A stretch of 64,000 bases of DNA. It comes from Cyclobacteriaceae bacterium. GTDB taxonomy: Bacteria > Bacteroidota > Bacteroidia > Cytophagales > Cyclobacteriaceae. Both the position numbers and the translations under genes were made by a program. Positions 1-9,792 of the stretch are shown piece after piece. The DNA is taken from assembly GCA_028285685.1 (NCBI GenBank), contig JANQOR010000037.1, forward strand, positions 1-64,000. The letters run 5' to 3'. Under the pieces are notes generated by a model that had not been told where the DNA came from, searched no databases, and saw only the letters and a list, made by a program, of their open reading frames with translations. The stretch's first letter is position 1; the number at the start of each line of letters is the position of its first letter.

Positions 1-3000
1 ACCTCGAATTTGACAAGGATAGATTTAGCGCAAGCGACGTATCCATTTCCGGTGATCTGAATGTGAGATGGCTGACGGGTGCGACCGCCAGTAATCTAAA
101 GGCAGAGTACGAACTATTGCTTAAGCCAGCACAAACCACTTTTAAGGGGTTTCCAAATTTTAGCTTTGATGACCAGTCCAAGCGTTTCAATAGTTCAAGG
201 GAAATGGTCTTTGAGGGTCGAGTCAACAGCGAGGGGTTTACCAAAGTAAACCTTGACCTGTCAGGAACTGGCAGCTCGCCGGGGGCCTTGAATGCCATGC
301 TCTTTGGGAAGGTTTACGAAGAAGGCGGAGATTTCAGTATAAGTAACACCACCATCCCTTACTACCCATATGAAAGCTTCGTGGGACTTAAAACGCCAGA
401 AGGTGACAAACGTGGGATACTTCTCACTGATCAAGATCACGCAGTAAGAATAGCATCCGTTGATGCCGATGGAAATCCAGTAAGCAGAAGAGGTGTGAGA
501 GTTCGATTGTACAAACTCAATTGGCGATGGTGGTGGGACAATTCCTATGAGTCTCTTGGAAATTATGTCGGCAGGTCTTACCGGGATCCAGTAGCGCGCG
601 GCACGGTTAATACCACAAATGGTGAAGGCACCTTCAATCTTCGGATCAACCATCCGCAGTGGGGACGATATTATCTACAGGTGGAAGACCCTATCTCTGG
701 CCATTCCGCTGGTCAAATCGTCTATTTGGACTGGCCTGGATGGGCCGGAAAGGGTAAGCGTGGTGAACTCGATGGAGCCGCTATGCTTGATTTTGGAATT
801 GAAAAAGAGGAATACAAAGTTGGTGAACAGATCGCTTTGTCCATCCCATCTACAAAAGGTAACAGGATACTGATCAGTCTTGAGACAGGTAGCGAAGTGC
901 TTCAAACGTTCTGGGTGGAAGCAGAAGAGGAAACCACAACCGTGGCGTTCGAAGCTACCGCCGATATGTCCCCCAACATCTATGCTCACCTGACCATGAT
1001 TCAGCCTCACGGTCAAACTGCGAACGACTTACCAATCAGGCTATATGGAGTACAATCAATCAAAGTTGCAGACCCGCAAACTGAGCTGAATCCTGTCATT
1101 GCCCTTCCCTCAGAACTCAGGCCTGGACAGGATTATAGCATTGATATTTCGGAGGGAAACGGCAAAGCGATGGCCTACACAGTAGCCATTGTGGATGAAG
1201 GACTTCTTGATATTACCAATTTCAAAACACCTCAACCTTGGAACAGCTTCTATGCACGCGAGGCACTAGGCATCAAAACCTGGGACATCTATGACGATGT
1301 GATGGGAGCATTTGCTGGTCAGATCGAGCGATTGCTGGCAATAGGTGGTGATGGCGAAATTTCTCCAAAAGAAGAAAACGAGGTAAATCGATTTAAGCCT
1401 GTAGTTAAGTTTTTGGGGCCCTTCTATCTCGAGTCTGGTGAAACCCGGAAACACAATATCCAGATGCCCCAGTACATCGGAAGTGTCAAGACAATGGTTG
1501 TGGCCGCTTCTGATGATGCCTTTGGCAGTGCAGATGTAGCAACACCCGTGAAGCAACCGCTCATGGTCTTGGCCACCCTTCCAAGAGTTGCTGGGCCCGG
1601 TGAATCTATGAAATTACCGGTAAATGTTTTTGCACTCGATGACAATCTAAAAAATGTGAATGTGGTCGTTGAAGCATCTGGTGCCCTAACGCTCCCATCT
1701 GGCAAGAGTGCGCAGTTAAGCTTCAACAAGGCCGGAGATAAGGTCTTGTACTTCGATATAAAAGCTAACGATGTACTGGGAGTTGGCAAGGTAAAAGTCA
1801 CAGCAAAGTCGGGTTCTGTTGAATCCACCTATGATATCGAGATGAATGTTATTCCTCGAAATCCTGTCATGACGGATATTGCCGATAAAGTGGTAAATAG
1901 TGCAGATTCCTGGACATACGAATACGAACCAGTGGGGATTTTGGGCGAGAATGCCGGGAGTATAGAAATTAGCTCCCTCCCACCTCTCAATATCGAAAGC
2001 AGACTCGGATACCTTATTCGATATCCACACGGCTGTATTGAGCAGACGACCTCCTCTGTCTTTGCACAGCTATTCCTGGATGACCTGATCTCCCTTTCGG
2101 ATGAACGAAAAGATCAAATACAACGAAACATCGACGCTGCTATCAAAAGGCTTAGAACATTCCAGTTAAGCTCCGGTGGGTTTGCCTATTGGCCTGGAAA
2201 TGACTATCCAAACAATTGGGGTAGCAACTATGCAGGGCACTTCCTACTTGAAGCTAAAAAAGCAGGCTATGCGGTGCCTGAAGGTATGTTGTCTGGGTGG
2301 CAGGATTTTCAATCAAGCAAAGCCGACGCCTGGGGTAGCCTCAGTTCGGATGATAACGATGACCTTATCCAGGCATATAGACTTTATACATTGGCACTAG
2401 CCGGAGAACCGGCCTTAGGAGCCATGAACCGAATGAAGGAATCCACGAATGTTGGTAGACGTGCAAAGTGGCGCCTCGCCTTAGCTTATGCCGCAGCAGG
2501 CTACGATAATCAGGCACAATCACTAATAGAAGGTCTATCCACCTCAGTCGAGCCTACTACCAAGTACCGATATACGTTTGGTTCAAGTACAAGAGACCAG
2601 GCCATGATCCTGGAAGCACTAATGGAACTAGATCAAAAGGAAAAAGCTTTTGAGATCTTAATGGAAATTGCCAACGAAATGGGAACTAAGGATCGTTGGA
2701 TGAGCACTCAGACCACAGCCTATTGTTTCATTGCAATTTCCAAATACACGTCTGTTTTTGGTGTTGATACCGAAACCAATGTTGATGTGAGTGTTGCAGG
2801 GGAAAGTCAAACCATTTCCGGTGGAGACTTTGCCTACCAGGTCACAATAGAGGAAGCTGACCAGGCAAATTCTATTCGACTTACTAACAATGGAGGTGCT
2901 CCGGTATTTGCACGGCTAATCCGCTCAGGAATACCCATCGAAGGAAACGAACAGACCGTTTCCAGAAACATCAACTTTGATATCAAATATCTTGACATGA

Positions 3001-3383
3001 ATGAGGCAAGTTTAAATGTTCGCTCTTTGAAGCAGGGAACTAACTTCAAGGCCGAAGTGACCATTACCAATCCAGGTTTAAAAGGCGACTACAACGAAAT
3101 TGCGCTCACACAGATTTTTCCTTCTGGCTGGGAAATCATCAATACTCGACTTGACGGGTCTGCAAGTACAAATTCAGAAGCGGAGTACATTGATATCCGT
3201 GATGATCGTGTTATGCATTATTTCGACCTAAAACCAAATAAGCAGGTCACTTTCACCGTTTTGTTGAACGCTTCATACCAGGGAAGATATTACTTACCGT
3301 CGGTCAATGTTGAGGCTATGTATGACAATTCAATTTTCGCTAATCGGCCGGGTCGGTGGGTAAACGTGGTTTCGGAAAAATAA
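1..3383 (+). CDS. Alpha-2-macroglobulin family protein (YfhM-like), 5' end outside window
   Basis: The reading frame is already open at the left edge (first full codon at base 3), so this is the C-terminal part, about 1,127 residues, of a bacterial alpha-2-macroglobulin; such proteins are usually 1,500-1,900 residues. The thioester motif GCIEQ is intact (Cys codon at 2034-2036, Gln at 2043-2045) inside the typical context YPHGCIEQTTSS, followed by the helical thioester domain and a C-terminal receptor-binding-like beta domain. The family is thought to trap proteases in the periplasm through the reactive Cys-Gln thioester. The next gene encodes PBP1C; in many bacteria this pair is linked and is proposed to guard and repair the cell wall after envelope breach. 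The signal peptide or lipobox cannot be seen because the start lies outside the window. Internal GTG/ATG codons such as the one at 63 are not real starts. Confidence 0.93.
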   Translation, partial: LEFDKDRFSASDVSISGDLNVRWLTGATASNLKAEYELLLKPAQTTFKGFPNFSFDDQSKRFNSSREMVFEGRVNSEGFTKVNLDLSGTGSSPGALNAMLFGKVYEEGGDFSISNTTIPYYPYESFVGLKTPEGDKRGILLTDQDHAVRIASVDADGNPVSRRGVRVRLYKLNWRWWWDNSYESLGNYVGRSYRDPVARGTVNTTNGEGTFNLRINHPQWGRYYLQVEDPISGHSAGQIVYLDWPGWAGKGKRGELDGAAMLDFGIEKEEYKVGEQIALSIPSTKGNRILISLETGSEVLQTFWVEAEEETTTVAFEATADMSPNIYAHLTMIQPHGQTANDLPIRLYGVQSIKVADPQTELNPVIALPSELRPGQDYSIDISEGNGKAMAYTVAIVDEGLLDITNFKTPQPWNSFYAREALGIKTWDIYDDVMGAFAGQIERLLAIGGDGEISPKEENEVNRFKPVVKFLGPFYLESGETRKHNIQMPQYIGSVKTMVVAASDDAFGSADVATPVKQPLMVLATLPRVAGPGESMKLPVNVFALDDNLKNVNVVVEASGALTLPSGKSAQLSFNKAGDKVLYFDIKANDVLGVGKVKVTAKSGSVESTYDIEMNVIPRNPVMTDIADKVVNSADSWTYEYEPVGILGENAGSIEISSLPPLNIESRLGYLIRYPHGCIEQTTSSVFAQLFLDDLISLSDERKDQIQRNIDAAIKRLRTFQLSSGGFAYWPGNDYPNNWGSNYAGHFLLEAKKAGYAVPEGMLSGWQDFQSSKADAWGSLSSDDNDDLIQAYRLYTLALAGEPALGAMNRMKESTNVGRRAKWRLALAYAAAGYDNQAQSLIEGLSTSVEPTTKYRYTFGSSTRDQAMILEALMELDQKEKAFEILMEIANEMGTKDRWMSTQTTAYCFIAISKYTSVFGVDTETNVDVSVAGESQTISGGDFAYQVTIEEADQANSIRLTNNGGAPVFARLIRSGIPIEGNEQTVSRNINFDIKYLDMNEASLNVRSLKQGTNFKAEVTITNPGLKGDYNEIALTQIFPSGWEIINTRLDGSASTNSEAEYIDIRDDRVMHYFDLKPNKQVTFTVLLNASYQGRYYLPSVNVEAMYDNSIFANRPGRWVNVVSEK

Positions 3384-5755
3384 AAACGATCAAGGAAGAC
3401 GTGAAGAGTAGAAACAAACAGATTAAAAGAGGAATTGGAGGAGTAATTCTTCTTTTCCTTCTGTTTTTTATTCTGATTCCGGTACCTGATCCGTTATTTG
3501 AACCCAACTATGCTACCATTCTAAGGTCTGAAAATGGAACACTGCTAAACGCTTCCATAGCCGAAGATGAGCAATGGCGTTTTCCACCTTCAGACTCCAT
3601 ACCAAAAAAGTTTGAAACTGCTCTGCTTCTTTTCGAGGATGAGTATTTTTTCTCTCATCCAGGAGTGAATCCGGTTTCGATCGCAAGGGCAATCAGACAA
3701 AATATACGAGCAAATGAAATTGTTAGCGGTGGTAGCACACTGACCATGCAAACGATTCGGATGGCGTATGGCAACAAGTCCAGGAGCTACAGACAAAAAC
3801 TGCTGGAAACAGGTGCTGCCCTCAAGCTAGAGCTGCTCTACAGTAAGTCCACGATATTGAAAAAATATGCAGATCATGCACCATTTGGTGGGAATATCGT
3901 CGGTCTTAATGCAGCATCTTGGCGGTATTTTGGAAGACCGCCACACCAACTGTCGTGGGCAGAAACGGCAACTCTTGCAATTTTACCAAATAGTCCTTCA
4001 TCTATCTTCCCCGGAAGAAATGATGGATCGCTCATCACCAAGCGAAATTTATTACTCGATAAGATCCATGCTCGAGGACATATCGATGATGACGCTCTGT
4101 TTTTAGCAAAACAAGAGTCCCTTCCGAAAAAAATTCAACCACTTCCGAACCATGCCTATCACTTGTTGTACCGAAGCAAACGTGAAGGAAAATCAAGTGA
4201 GGTAGTCAACACCACACTTGACGCAGAACTTCAGGTCAGGGCGGAAAAAGTTGTCGGCAAATACAGCCGATCAATGGCTGCCAACCAAATACACAATGCT
4301 GCCGCAATTGTGATAGAAATTGAATCCGGTCAAGTCAAAGCCTACATAGGAAATTCAGTGAATTCCGGGACGCATGGTCAGCACGTTGATGTTATTACTT
4401 CACAAAGAAGTCCTGGTAGTCTGTTAAAACCTTTTCTATATGCTGCCGCTCTTGATGATGGATTAATCACACCTTATCAACTTTTGCCTGATATTCCAAT
4501 TTTTCACAAGGGCTTTTCACCCAAGAATTTTGACAAGGAATACCGTGGTGCCGTACCCGCAAGTGAAGCACTGGTAAGCAGTTTAAACGTCCCTTTTGTC
4601 AACCTACTAATGAACTACGGGCATGAAAAATTTCATAAAAAGTTGGTTGAGATGGGATTCAGGTCATTTACTCGACCTGCAAATCACTATGGTTTGTCAC
4701 TCATACTTGGCGGAGCAGAAACATCGCTTTGGGAACTAACCAATGTGTACGCTGGCATTGCACGCGCATCCTCTAATTATATGGATCGCCCTTTAAATAA
4801 GGGTTACTCCGTCTCAGATTATCGTCCCAACGTCTACTTATCTGAAAAAGCAATGCAGAGTGAGGAAAAACTCAGCACAGATGGATTTCTTCGTGTTCCT
4901 TCGATTGATTTTGCACTAAATGTCTTGCAAGAAGTGAAGCGTCCCGAGGAAGAAGCAGGATGGGAGTACTTTGCTTCCTCAAGATCAATTTCCTGGAAAA
5001 CCGGGACCAGCTTCGGGTTTCGCGATGGCTGGGCTATCGGGTTAGATGGAAAACACCTTGTCGGTGTGTGGGTCGGAAATGCTGATGGTGAAGGACGACC
5101 GGGGCTAACTGGTATCCGAGCGGCAGCTCCACTTCTATTTCAACTTTTCGAACTAGTCGAAAGATCTTCCACGGAGAGAATTGCCTATGGAGCATCCCAT
5201 CAGATATGCAAAGAAAGCGGAATGCTTGCTTCAAAAATGTGTCCTCATCCTATTCCATCGCAATTGCCACATTACATGGCTAACGGGAAAAACTGCAGTT
5301 ATCATCAACTGATTCATCTGGACGGTAACGAAAAGCGAAGAGTGAACAGCAGCTGCTATGAAGTCAAATCAATGAAGGTGAAACCCTGGTTTGTTCTCCC
5401 ACCTGTTCAGTCTTGGTACTACAAAAAACATCATGCGAACTATCGGAAGTTGCCTCCCTATTCCGATTCTTGCCTTGGCACTCAAACGAATAGATCTTTC
5501 GATTTGCTTTACCCTAAGTCATTTACCAAGGTGAGGATTCCGGTTGAACAAGATGGAAAAAAGGGAACAGTTGTTTTTGAGGCTGCACATGAAGATCGAA
5601 AAAGTGTCATCCATTGGCACCTGGACGAGCAATTCCTGGGTAGTACACGTGGGTCGCATCAAATTGGTGTTAATGCCTCAAAGGGTGCTCACTACATTAC
5701 ACTTGTTGACGATTTCGGAAATGAGATCAGGCAAAAGTTTGAAGTTCTAAACTAG
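3356..5755 (+). CDS. pbpC: Penicillin-binding protein 1C (bifunctional peptidoglycan synthase)
   Basis: Class A PBP with cytoplasmic basic tail, one membrane segment (about residues 27-45, GGVILLFLLFFILIPVP), a GT51 glycosyltransferase domain (EDEYFFSHPGVNP and GGSTLTMQ) and a transpeptidase domain with SLLK (Ser355), SLN and KTGT (548-551). The C-terminal 170 residues form the PBP1C-specific domain with several cysteines. All catalytic motifs are present. The frame opens at GTG 3356, overlapping the macroglobulin gene by 28 bp. A second GTG at 3401, 17 bp after that gene's stop, would give MKSRNKQIKRG directly before the membrane helix and is equally plausible. Co-transcription with the macroglobulin gene is inferred from the overlap or short gap. 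Order and domain architecture match the E. coli yfhM-pbpC pair. Confidence 0.95.
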   Translation: MGKRGFGKIKTIKEDVKSRNKQIKRGIGGVILLFLLFFILIPVPDPLFEPNYATILRSENGTLLNASIAEDEQWRFPPSDSIPKKFETALLLFEDEYFFSHPGVNPVSIARAIRQNIRANEIVSGGSTLTMQTIRMAYGNKSRSYRQKLLETGAALKLELLYSKSTILKKYADHAPFGGNIVGLNAASWRYFGRPPHQLSWAETATLAILPNSPSSIFPGRNDGSLITKRNLLLDKIHARGHIDDDALFLAKQESLPKKIQPLPNHAYHLLYRSKREGKSSEVVNTTLDAELQVRAEKVVGKYSRSMAANQIHNAAAIVIEIESGQVKAYIGNSVNSGTHGQHVDVITSQRSPGSLLKPFLYAAALDDGLITPYQLLPDIPIFHKGFSPKNFDKEYRGAVPASEALVSSLNVPFVNLLMNYGHEKFHKKLVEMGFRSFTRPANHYGLSLILGGAETSLWELTNVYAGIARASSNYMDRPLNKGYSVSDYRPNVYLSEKAMQSEEKLSTDGFLRVPSIDFALNVLQEVKRPEEEAGWEYFASSRSISWKTGTSFGFRDGWAIGLDGKHLVGVWVGNADGEGRPGLTGIRAAAPLLFQLFELVERSSTERIAYGASHQICKESGMLASKMCPHPIPSQLPHYMANGKNCSYHQLIHLDGNEKRRVNSSCYEVKSMKVKPWFVLPPVQSWYYKKHHANYRKLPPYSDSCLGTQTNRSFDLLYPKSFTKVRIPVEQDGKKGTVVFEAAHEDRKSVIHWHLDEQFLGSTRGSHQIGVNASKGAHYITLVDDFGNEIRQKFEVLN

Positions 5756-5770
5756 CACAACCTTTTTATT

Positions 5771-5816
5771 ACCTAATCGTATTAGGTGTGTATCAATATA
5801 CCTAATAGTATTAAGT
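5771..5816. promoter_or_regulatory. Twin palindromic operator in front of padR
   Basis: Two 17-bp sites lie in direct repetition: ACCTAATCGTATTAGGT (5771-5787), a perfect 7-3-7 inverted repeat, and ACCTAATAGTATTAAGT (5800-5816), the same with one mismatch in the dyad. Centres are 29 bp apart. The second site touches the ATG at 5817. PadR-family repressors commonly bind palindromes in their own promoter, so autoregulation of the padR-permease operon is the natural inference. Ligand unknown. Confidence 0.7.
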
Positions 5817-6155
5817 ATGATCTCTAAAGAAATGACCGGGGCCTCAACTATCCCCATAATCCTTTCAATACTTCTCGAAGGTGAAGACTATGGATATGAA
5901 ATTATCAGGAAAGTAAAACAATACTCGGGTGGCAAACTGGAATGGAGTGAGCCAATGCTCTATCCCGTACTTCATCGACTAGAAAGAAACGGACAAATTA
6001 ACTCGAGCTGGAAGATCCTTGAAAACGGTAGAAAGAGGAAATACTATTCAATTACGTCTGAAGGAAGATCACTATTAGAAGCCAAAAAGTCTGAGTGGAC
6101 AGATATGATCCTTATGCTTTCAAAAATGTGGAACTTAAATCCTAAGCTACAATGA
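5817..6155 (+). CDS. PadR family transcriptional regulator
   Basis: A 112-residue winged-helix protein with the PadR signature: an N-terminal helix, LLEGEDYGYEIIRKV, then LYPVLHRLERNGQI (recognition helix) and the wing GRKRKYYSITSEGRSLL. No separate ligand domain, as in the short PadR-s1 subfamily that dimerises through the C-terminal helix. ATG at 5817 abuts the operator and leaves no ribosome-binding site; the in-frame ATG at 5832 (MTGASTIPI) is an alternative. It overlaps the following permease gene by 4 bp (ATGA), so translation is probably coupled. This PadR-permease pairing is common in Bacteroidota, where the regulator is expected to control the transporter. The inducing compound cannot be inferred. 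Confidence 0.92.
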   Translation: MISKEMTGASTIPIILSILLEGEDYGYEIIRKVKQYSGGKLEWSEPMLYPVLHRLERNGQINSSWKILENGRKRKYYSITSEGRSLLEAKKSEWTDMILMLSKMWNLNPKLQ

Positions 6156-8773
6156 AATTTTCTCTTGAAAATGAAATCAACCAATGGCGCTCTCAGCTTC
6201 GGAAATACAAAGGATTTGAAGATGCCGACATCGATGAGTTGGAAGATCATTTCCGAAGCAGAATTGAGGAGAAAATTAATGAAGGGTTGTCCGAACAAGA
6301 GTCATTTGAGTTCATTCTAAATAAAGACTATCGAGATCTAATTTCGATTGCCAGTCAATACACGGAACAAAGATCTACCTCGGCTCTTTTTCCAGGCCTT
6401 CTTTCCAACTTTCTCAAGGTTGGCCTAAGGTCTTTTGCAAGAACCAAAACCTATTTCTCTATCAACCTAATAGGTCTGATTATTGGGTTGACAAGCGTTT
6501 TCTATATCATTTTCTATGTCAATTTCGAATTGAACTACGATGGGTTTCACAAGAACAGTGATCATATCTACCGTACGAACGTACATTTTGAACGAGCAAC
6601 AAGGAAGATCAACTATCCGATCATCCCGCCGGCCTTCGGACCTGCTGCTCAGGAATCCTTTTCTGAGATCAAAAACATGTCCAGGTTAAGGTATGCATAT
6701 GATGTGCTGATGAAACATGATAATCAGTCTTACTATGAAGAAAAGGTATTCTTCGCTGAAGCCACATTTCTAGAGATGTTCTCGTTTGAGTGGCTGATTG
6801 GAGACCCGACCAACGCCCTTTCCGAGATCAATACCGTTGTGCTTACCGAAAGGATGGCCACCAAGTACTTTGGCTCTGCTGATCCGATCGGTAAGATTAT
6901 CACCTACGATAATGCAATTGACCTCAAAGTCATAGGTGTGATTGAGAATGTACCGGACCAATCACATTTCACATTTGACTTCCTGATCTCATTTGATACG
7001 TATAAGCCTGGACCCGGCTCTTTGGAGCCATTGACCAGCTGGCGTTGGCTAGGTTTCCTGACCTACATCCAACTAAACCCAACGGCTGATGTGGCTGCAT
7101 TAGAAAAGAAGATGTTGGATCTATTCCAGGAACATCGAAACCCATCCAACTCTAAAGTCTACATTGGTCTTCAACCGCTCAAAAGTATCTATCTGACTTC
7201 CGGGGGGTTAAGCAATCCACAGGGTGGTTTATTCAAGGTGAATGATCCTGACAACTTACTTAGCCTCGGTGTTATTGCCATACTGATTGTGGTTATTTCC
7301 TTTTTCAACTATTTCAACATCACCAGTGCTCTGATGCGAACCCGATCAAAAGAAATAGGTATTCGAAAAGTGTTTGGATCCTCCAAAAGAAAGGTATTTG
7401 TACAAATGGGAACGGAAACCTTTATCATCGTAATGATCGCATCTGCTGTCAGTTGGTTATTGATAGCTGTAATGGCAAAAATGGAACTGTTTAAGATCAT
7501 CAATGAAAGCATCGTTATTGTGGCTTTGGCATCCGTGGGTGTCATCGCATTGTTTACTCTTCTGAGTGGAATCCTCTTCGGAAGCACGTTCTCCTCCTTT
7601 TCAGCGATGGCTCTTTTAAGAAGCAAGTTAGGAGCCGCAACAAAGAAACATTTCACCGTCGGGAGGCTTGTTCTCCTACTGCAATTTGGCATTTCAGCTT
7701 CCCTCATCATGATTAGCTTGGTTGTCATCAGCCAGCTCAATTATTTTTCCAAAAAAGACCTTGGTTATGAAAGCGAAGGAATTCTGGTTGCAAAATTCCG
7801 TAGTGATGAGATGCATACTCGCAGACAAACGTATGCTGAAGCTACTATGCGTTTACCGGGTGTCCAATCCGTAGGATTTGGACCTTCTTTGGACGGGAGT
7901 ACAAGCGGCGGCCCTCTTCGCCTAAAAGGTTGGCCTGAAGATCAGGTCATACAAACTTCTTACTTCGGAGTTGATCATCAGTTTCAGAAAATCCTGGACC
8001 TTGAAATTGTAAGTGGGCGATTGTTTTCAAAAACTCACGCAAGAGATTCTGTCGAATCAATCATAATCAATGAAACCCTTGCTGAGATGCTTGGCGTAGA
8101 CGAACCACTTGGTCAACGTATAGAGTTTACTAGTAGCGAATACAACATTATTGGAGTATTCAAAGATTTCCACTACAGAAGTCTTCATCACGAAATTGGT
8201 CCTCTGGCTATCAAAATGTGGTTGGGACAGCCGCGAAATGTCATGATAAAATATCAATCGGTGAACCTAAGCCAGACGTTGCAGGCAATCGAAAGCACCT
8301 GGCAGGAAGTTTTCAGAGATGGAGGATTCCCTTTCGATTACCGATTCCTGGATGATCAACTGCAATCGATGTATCAAAAAGAACAGGAATTTGCCACCTT
8401 GCTCAAGGTATTCACTAGTCTAGCAATTTTCCTTGCTTTGCTGGGGTTGTTCGGACTTTCTTCAATCAATATTCAACAAAAAATCAAGCAAATTGGTATA
8501 CGGAGAGTGCTTGGTGCCGAACTACAACAGATTGCCAGCGTGGTGAGCAAAAGATACCTCGTTACTTCCGTGGTTGGGATTCTGCTGGCGTTACCTTTTG
8601 CATACAAATTCATGAGTGGCTGGCTGGAGAATTTCGCTTACAGCATTGACCTGGGCATAAGTTTCCCAATTATAACATTGTTTGCAGTTCTTGGAATCAC
8701 AGTTGCTACCCTGGCATTTCAAGTGTATCGTGTAATGACAGTAAACCCATCAAGTATTTTGCGAGATGAGTAA
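6152..8773 (+). CDS. FtsX/MacB-type ABC transporter permease with N-terminal permease prefix domain
   Basis: 873 residues. Residues 1-75 are soluble and helical (ENEINQWRSQLRKYKGF and a DELEDHFRSRIEE stretch), matching the 'permease prefix' region that precedes many Bacteroidota MacB-like permeases. Then follow two FtsX halves: a first membrane helix near 98-120, a large extracytoplasmic MacB periplasmic-core-like domain, three helices around 368-480, a second such unit starting near 507, and three helices near 750-860; about eight membrane segments in all. Paired motifs TRSKEIGIRKVFGSS and QKIKQIGIRRVLGAE mark the two FtsX halves. No ATP-binding subunit is encoded nearby, so this is an orphan permease that must borrow an ATPase or act in trans. 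Substrate unknown. It is translationally coupled to PadR by a 4-bp overlap. Confidence 0.92.
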   Translation: MKFSLENEINQWRSQLRKYKGFEDADIDELEDHFRSRIEEKINEGLSEQESFEFILNKDYRDLISIASQYTEQRSTSALFPGLLSNFLKVGLRSFARTKTYFSINLIGLIIGLTSVFYIIFYVNFELNYDGFHKNSDHIYRTNVHFERATRKINYPIIPPAFGPAAQESFSEIKNMSRLRYAYDVLMKHDNQSYYEEKVFFAEATFLEMFSFEWLIGDPTNALSEINTVVLTERMATKYFGSADPIGKIITYDNAIDLKVIGVIENVPDQSHFTFDFLISFDTYKPGPGSLEPLTSWRWLGFLTYIQLNPTADVAALEKKMLDLFQEHRNPSNSKVYIGLQPLKSIYLTSGGLSNPQGGLFKVNDPDNLLSLGVIAILIVVISFFNYFNITSALMRTRSKEIGIRKVFGSSKRKVFVQMGTETFIIVMIASAVSWLLIAVMAKMELFKIINESIVIVALASVGVIALFTLLSGILFGSTFSSFSAMALLRSKLGAATKKHFTVGRLVLLLQFGISASLIMISLVVISQLNYFSKKDLGYESEGILVAKFRSDEMHTRRQTYAEATMRLPGVQSVGFGPSLDGSTSGGPLRLKGWPEDQVIQTSYFGVDHQFQKILDLEIVSGRLFSKTHARDSVESIIINETLAEMLGVDEPLGQRIEFTSSEYNIIGVFKDFHYRSLHHEIGPLAIKMWLGQPRNVMIKYQSVNLSQTLQAIESTWQEVFRDGGFPFDYRFLDDQLQSMYQKEQEFATLLKVFTSLAIFLALLGLFGLSSINIQQKIKQIGIRRVLGAELQQIASVVSKRYLVTSVVGILLALPFAYKFMSGWLENFAYSIDLGISFPIITLFAVLGITVATLAFQVYRVMTVNPSSILRDE

Positions 8774-8846
8774 TGGTCGCTGTTTGGCCTGCCCATAATA
8801 TCCATCATATCCTGGTGTAATTTTTATTCTTCCTGAACGTAATTAG

Positions 8847-8854
8847 TATCTTTA
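8847..8854 (+). promoter_or_regulatory. Putative Bacteroidota -7 box upstream of lipoprotein gene
   Basis: TATCTTTA, one mismatch to the TAnnTTTG box used by the Bacteroidota primary sigma factor, lies 21 bp before the ATG at 8876. Assigned by pattern only. Confidence 0.35.
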
Positions 8855-8875
8855 TAATAGATCAAAGTCCTGGAA

Positions 8876-9754
8876 ATGAATAATTCATTGGTCAGAAATG
8901 GAAGTCTCCTCCTTTTGGTGATTTGCCTCTCATGTACCAGAGAGGTTTCCTACCAGGTCTCCTATGATCCAATTGAATTGCCAGAACCGATCAACACCAT
9001 AGTCGTGGGAGATCGTGCAGACACATTGGATTTGTCCCAGCTCAAGAAAAGGAAAAGATCAGAGGTAGCTTTCAAACAAGCTACCCAGGACTACCTGGTT
9101 GAAAGCATCACTAATGAATTCGCAACTGATACAAGCTACGAACAGGCTTCAGATTCCGTCTATGATGTAAGCCTAGAGAACTTTCTGGAAAATTTCGATT
9201 CAGAAACCGCCGTTCTCATCCCCCATTTGAACATTACAAAATCCGACGGATTCACGATAAGTTCTGACGAGGACAACATCAACTACAGTACCTACTACGC
9301 CACAGCCACTATATCTATGTACCATAAATCCAAAAAGGTCAACCAGATCAAGTTAAGCGATAAAGTGAAGGTGGAAGGGAGTGACCTTGTTCTCTTGGTT
9401 GATGCATTTGCAAAAGAAGACCTTAATTTTTCCGACGATATAAAGGAAATGCTTGAGCATTTGGCCACAGAATATCGAAGAAGATGGTACCCAAGAACGG
9501 AGACGGTGACGAAAACAGCCTTCGTCGGCAAGAAATTTAAAGGGTTTGACGAGTACTTTAACAAAGGAGAATTCGATCAGGCATCCGCCTTGCTCACCCC
9601 CTATTTGGACAGTCAGAATTTGACCTTACAAATGCAGGCCTCTTACAATATGCATATTGTGTGTGATGCAAAAAGGGACATTGATTGTTCCAATAAATGG
9701 CTCACCAATTATGAACGTTGTCAAAGGGAGTTAAGCGAGCAGTATAAACAATGA
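8876..9754 (+). CDS. Lipoprotein of unknown function (possibly DUF6340-like)
   Basis: 292 residues with a lipoprotein-type signal (hydrophobic LLLLVICLSC, probable lipidated Cys20). The mature part starts with a beta-rich segment containing INTIVVGDRADT, continues through a polar middle region with the sequence ETAVLIPHLNITKSDG, and ends in a helical segment (GEFDQASALLTPYLDSQN) that looks like a single TPR hairpin. I do not recognise the family with certainty; a small Bacteroidota lipoprotein family named DUF6340 has this layout and would be the first thing to test. It is monocistronic, with a convergent gene downstream. Likely located in the periplasm, anchored to a membrane. Confidence 0.8.
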   Translation: MNNSLVRNGSLLLLVICLSCTREVSYQVSYDPIELPEPINTIVVGDRADTLDLSQLKKRKRSEVAFKQATQDYLVESITNEFATDTSYEQASDSVYDVSLENFLENFDSETAVLIPHLNITKSDGFTISSDEDNINYSTYYATATISMYHKSKKVNQIKLSDKVKVEGSDLVLLVDAFAKEDLNFSDDIKEMLEHLATEYRRRWYPRTETVTKTAFVGKKFKGFDEYFNKGEFDQASALLTPYLDSQNLTLQMQASYNMHIVCDAKRDIDCSNKWLTNYERCQRELSEQYKQ

Positions 9755-9792
9755 TTAGGCTCTTCTAATTTCAAAAACAGCTTTCATAATCC

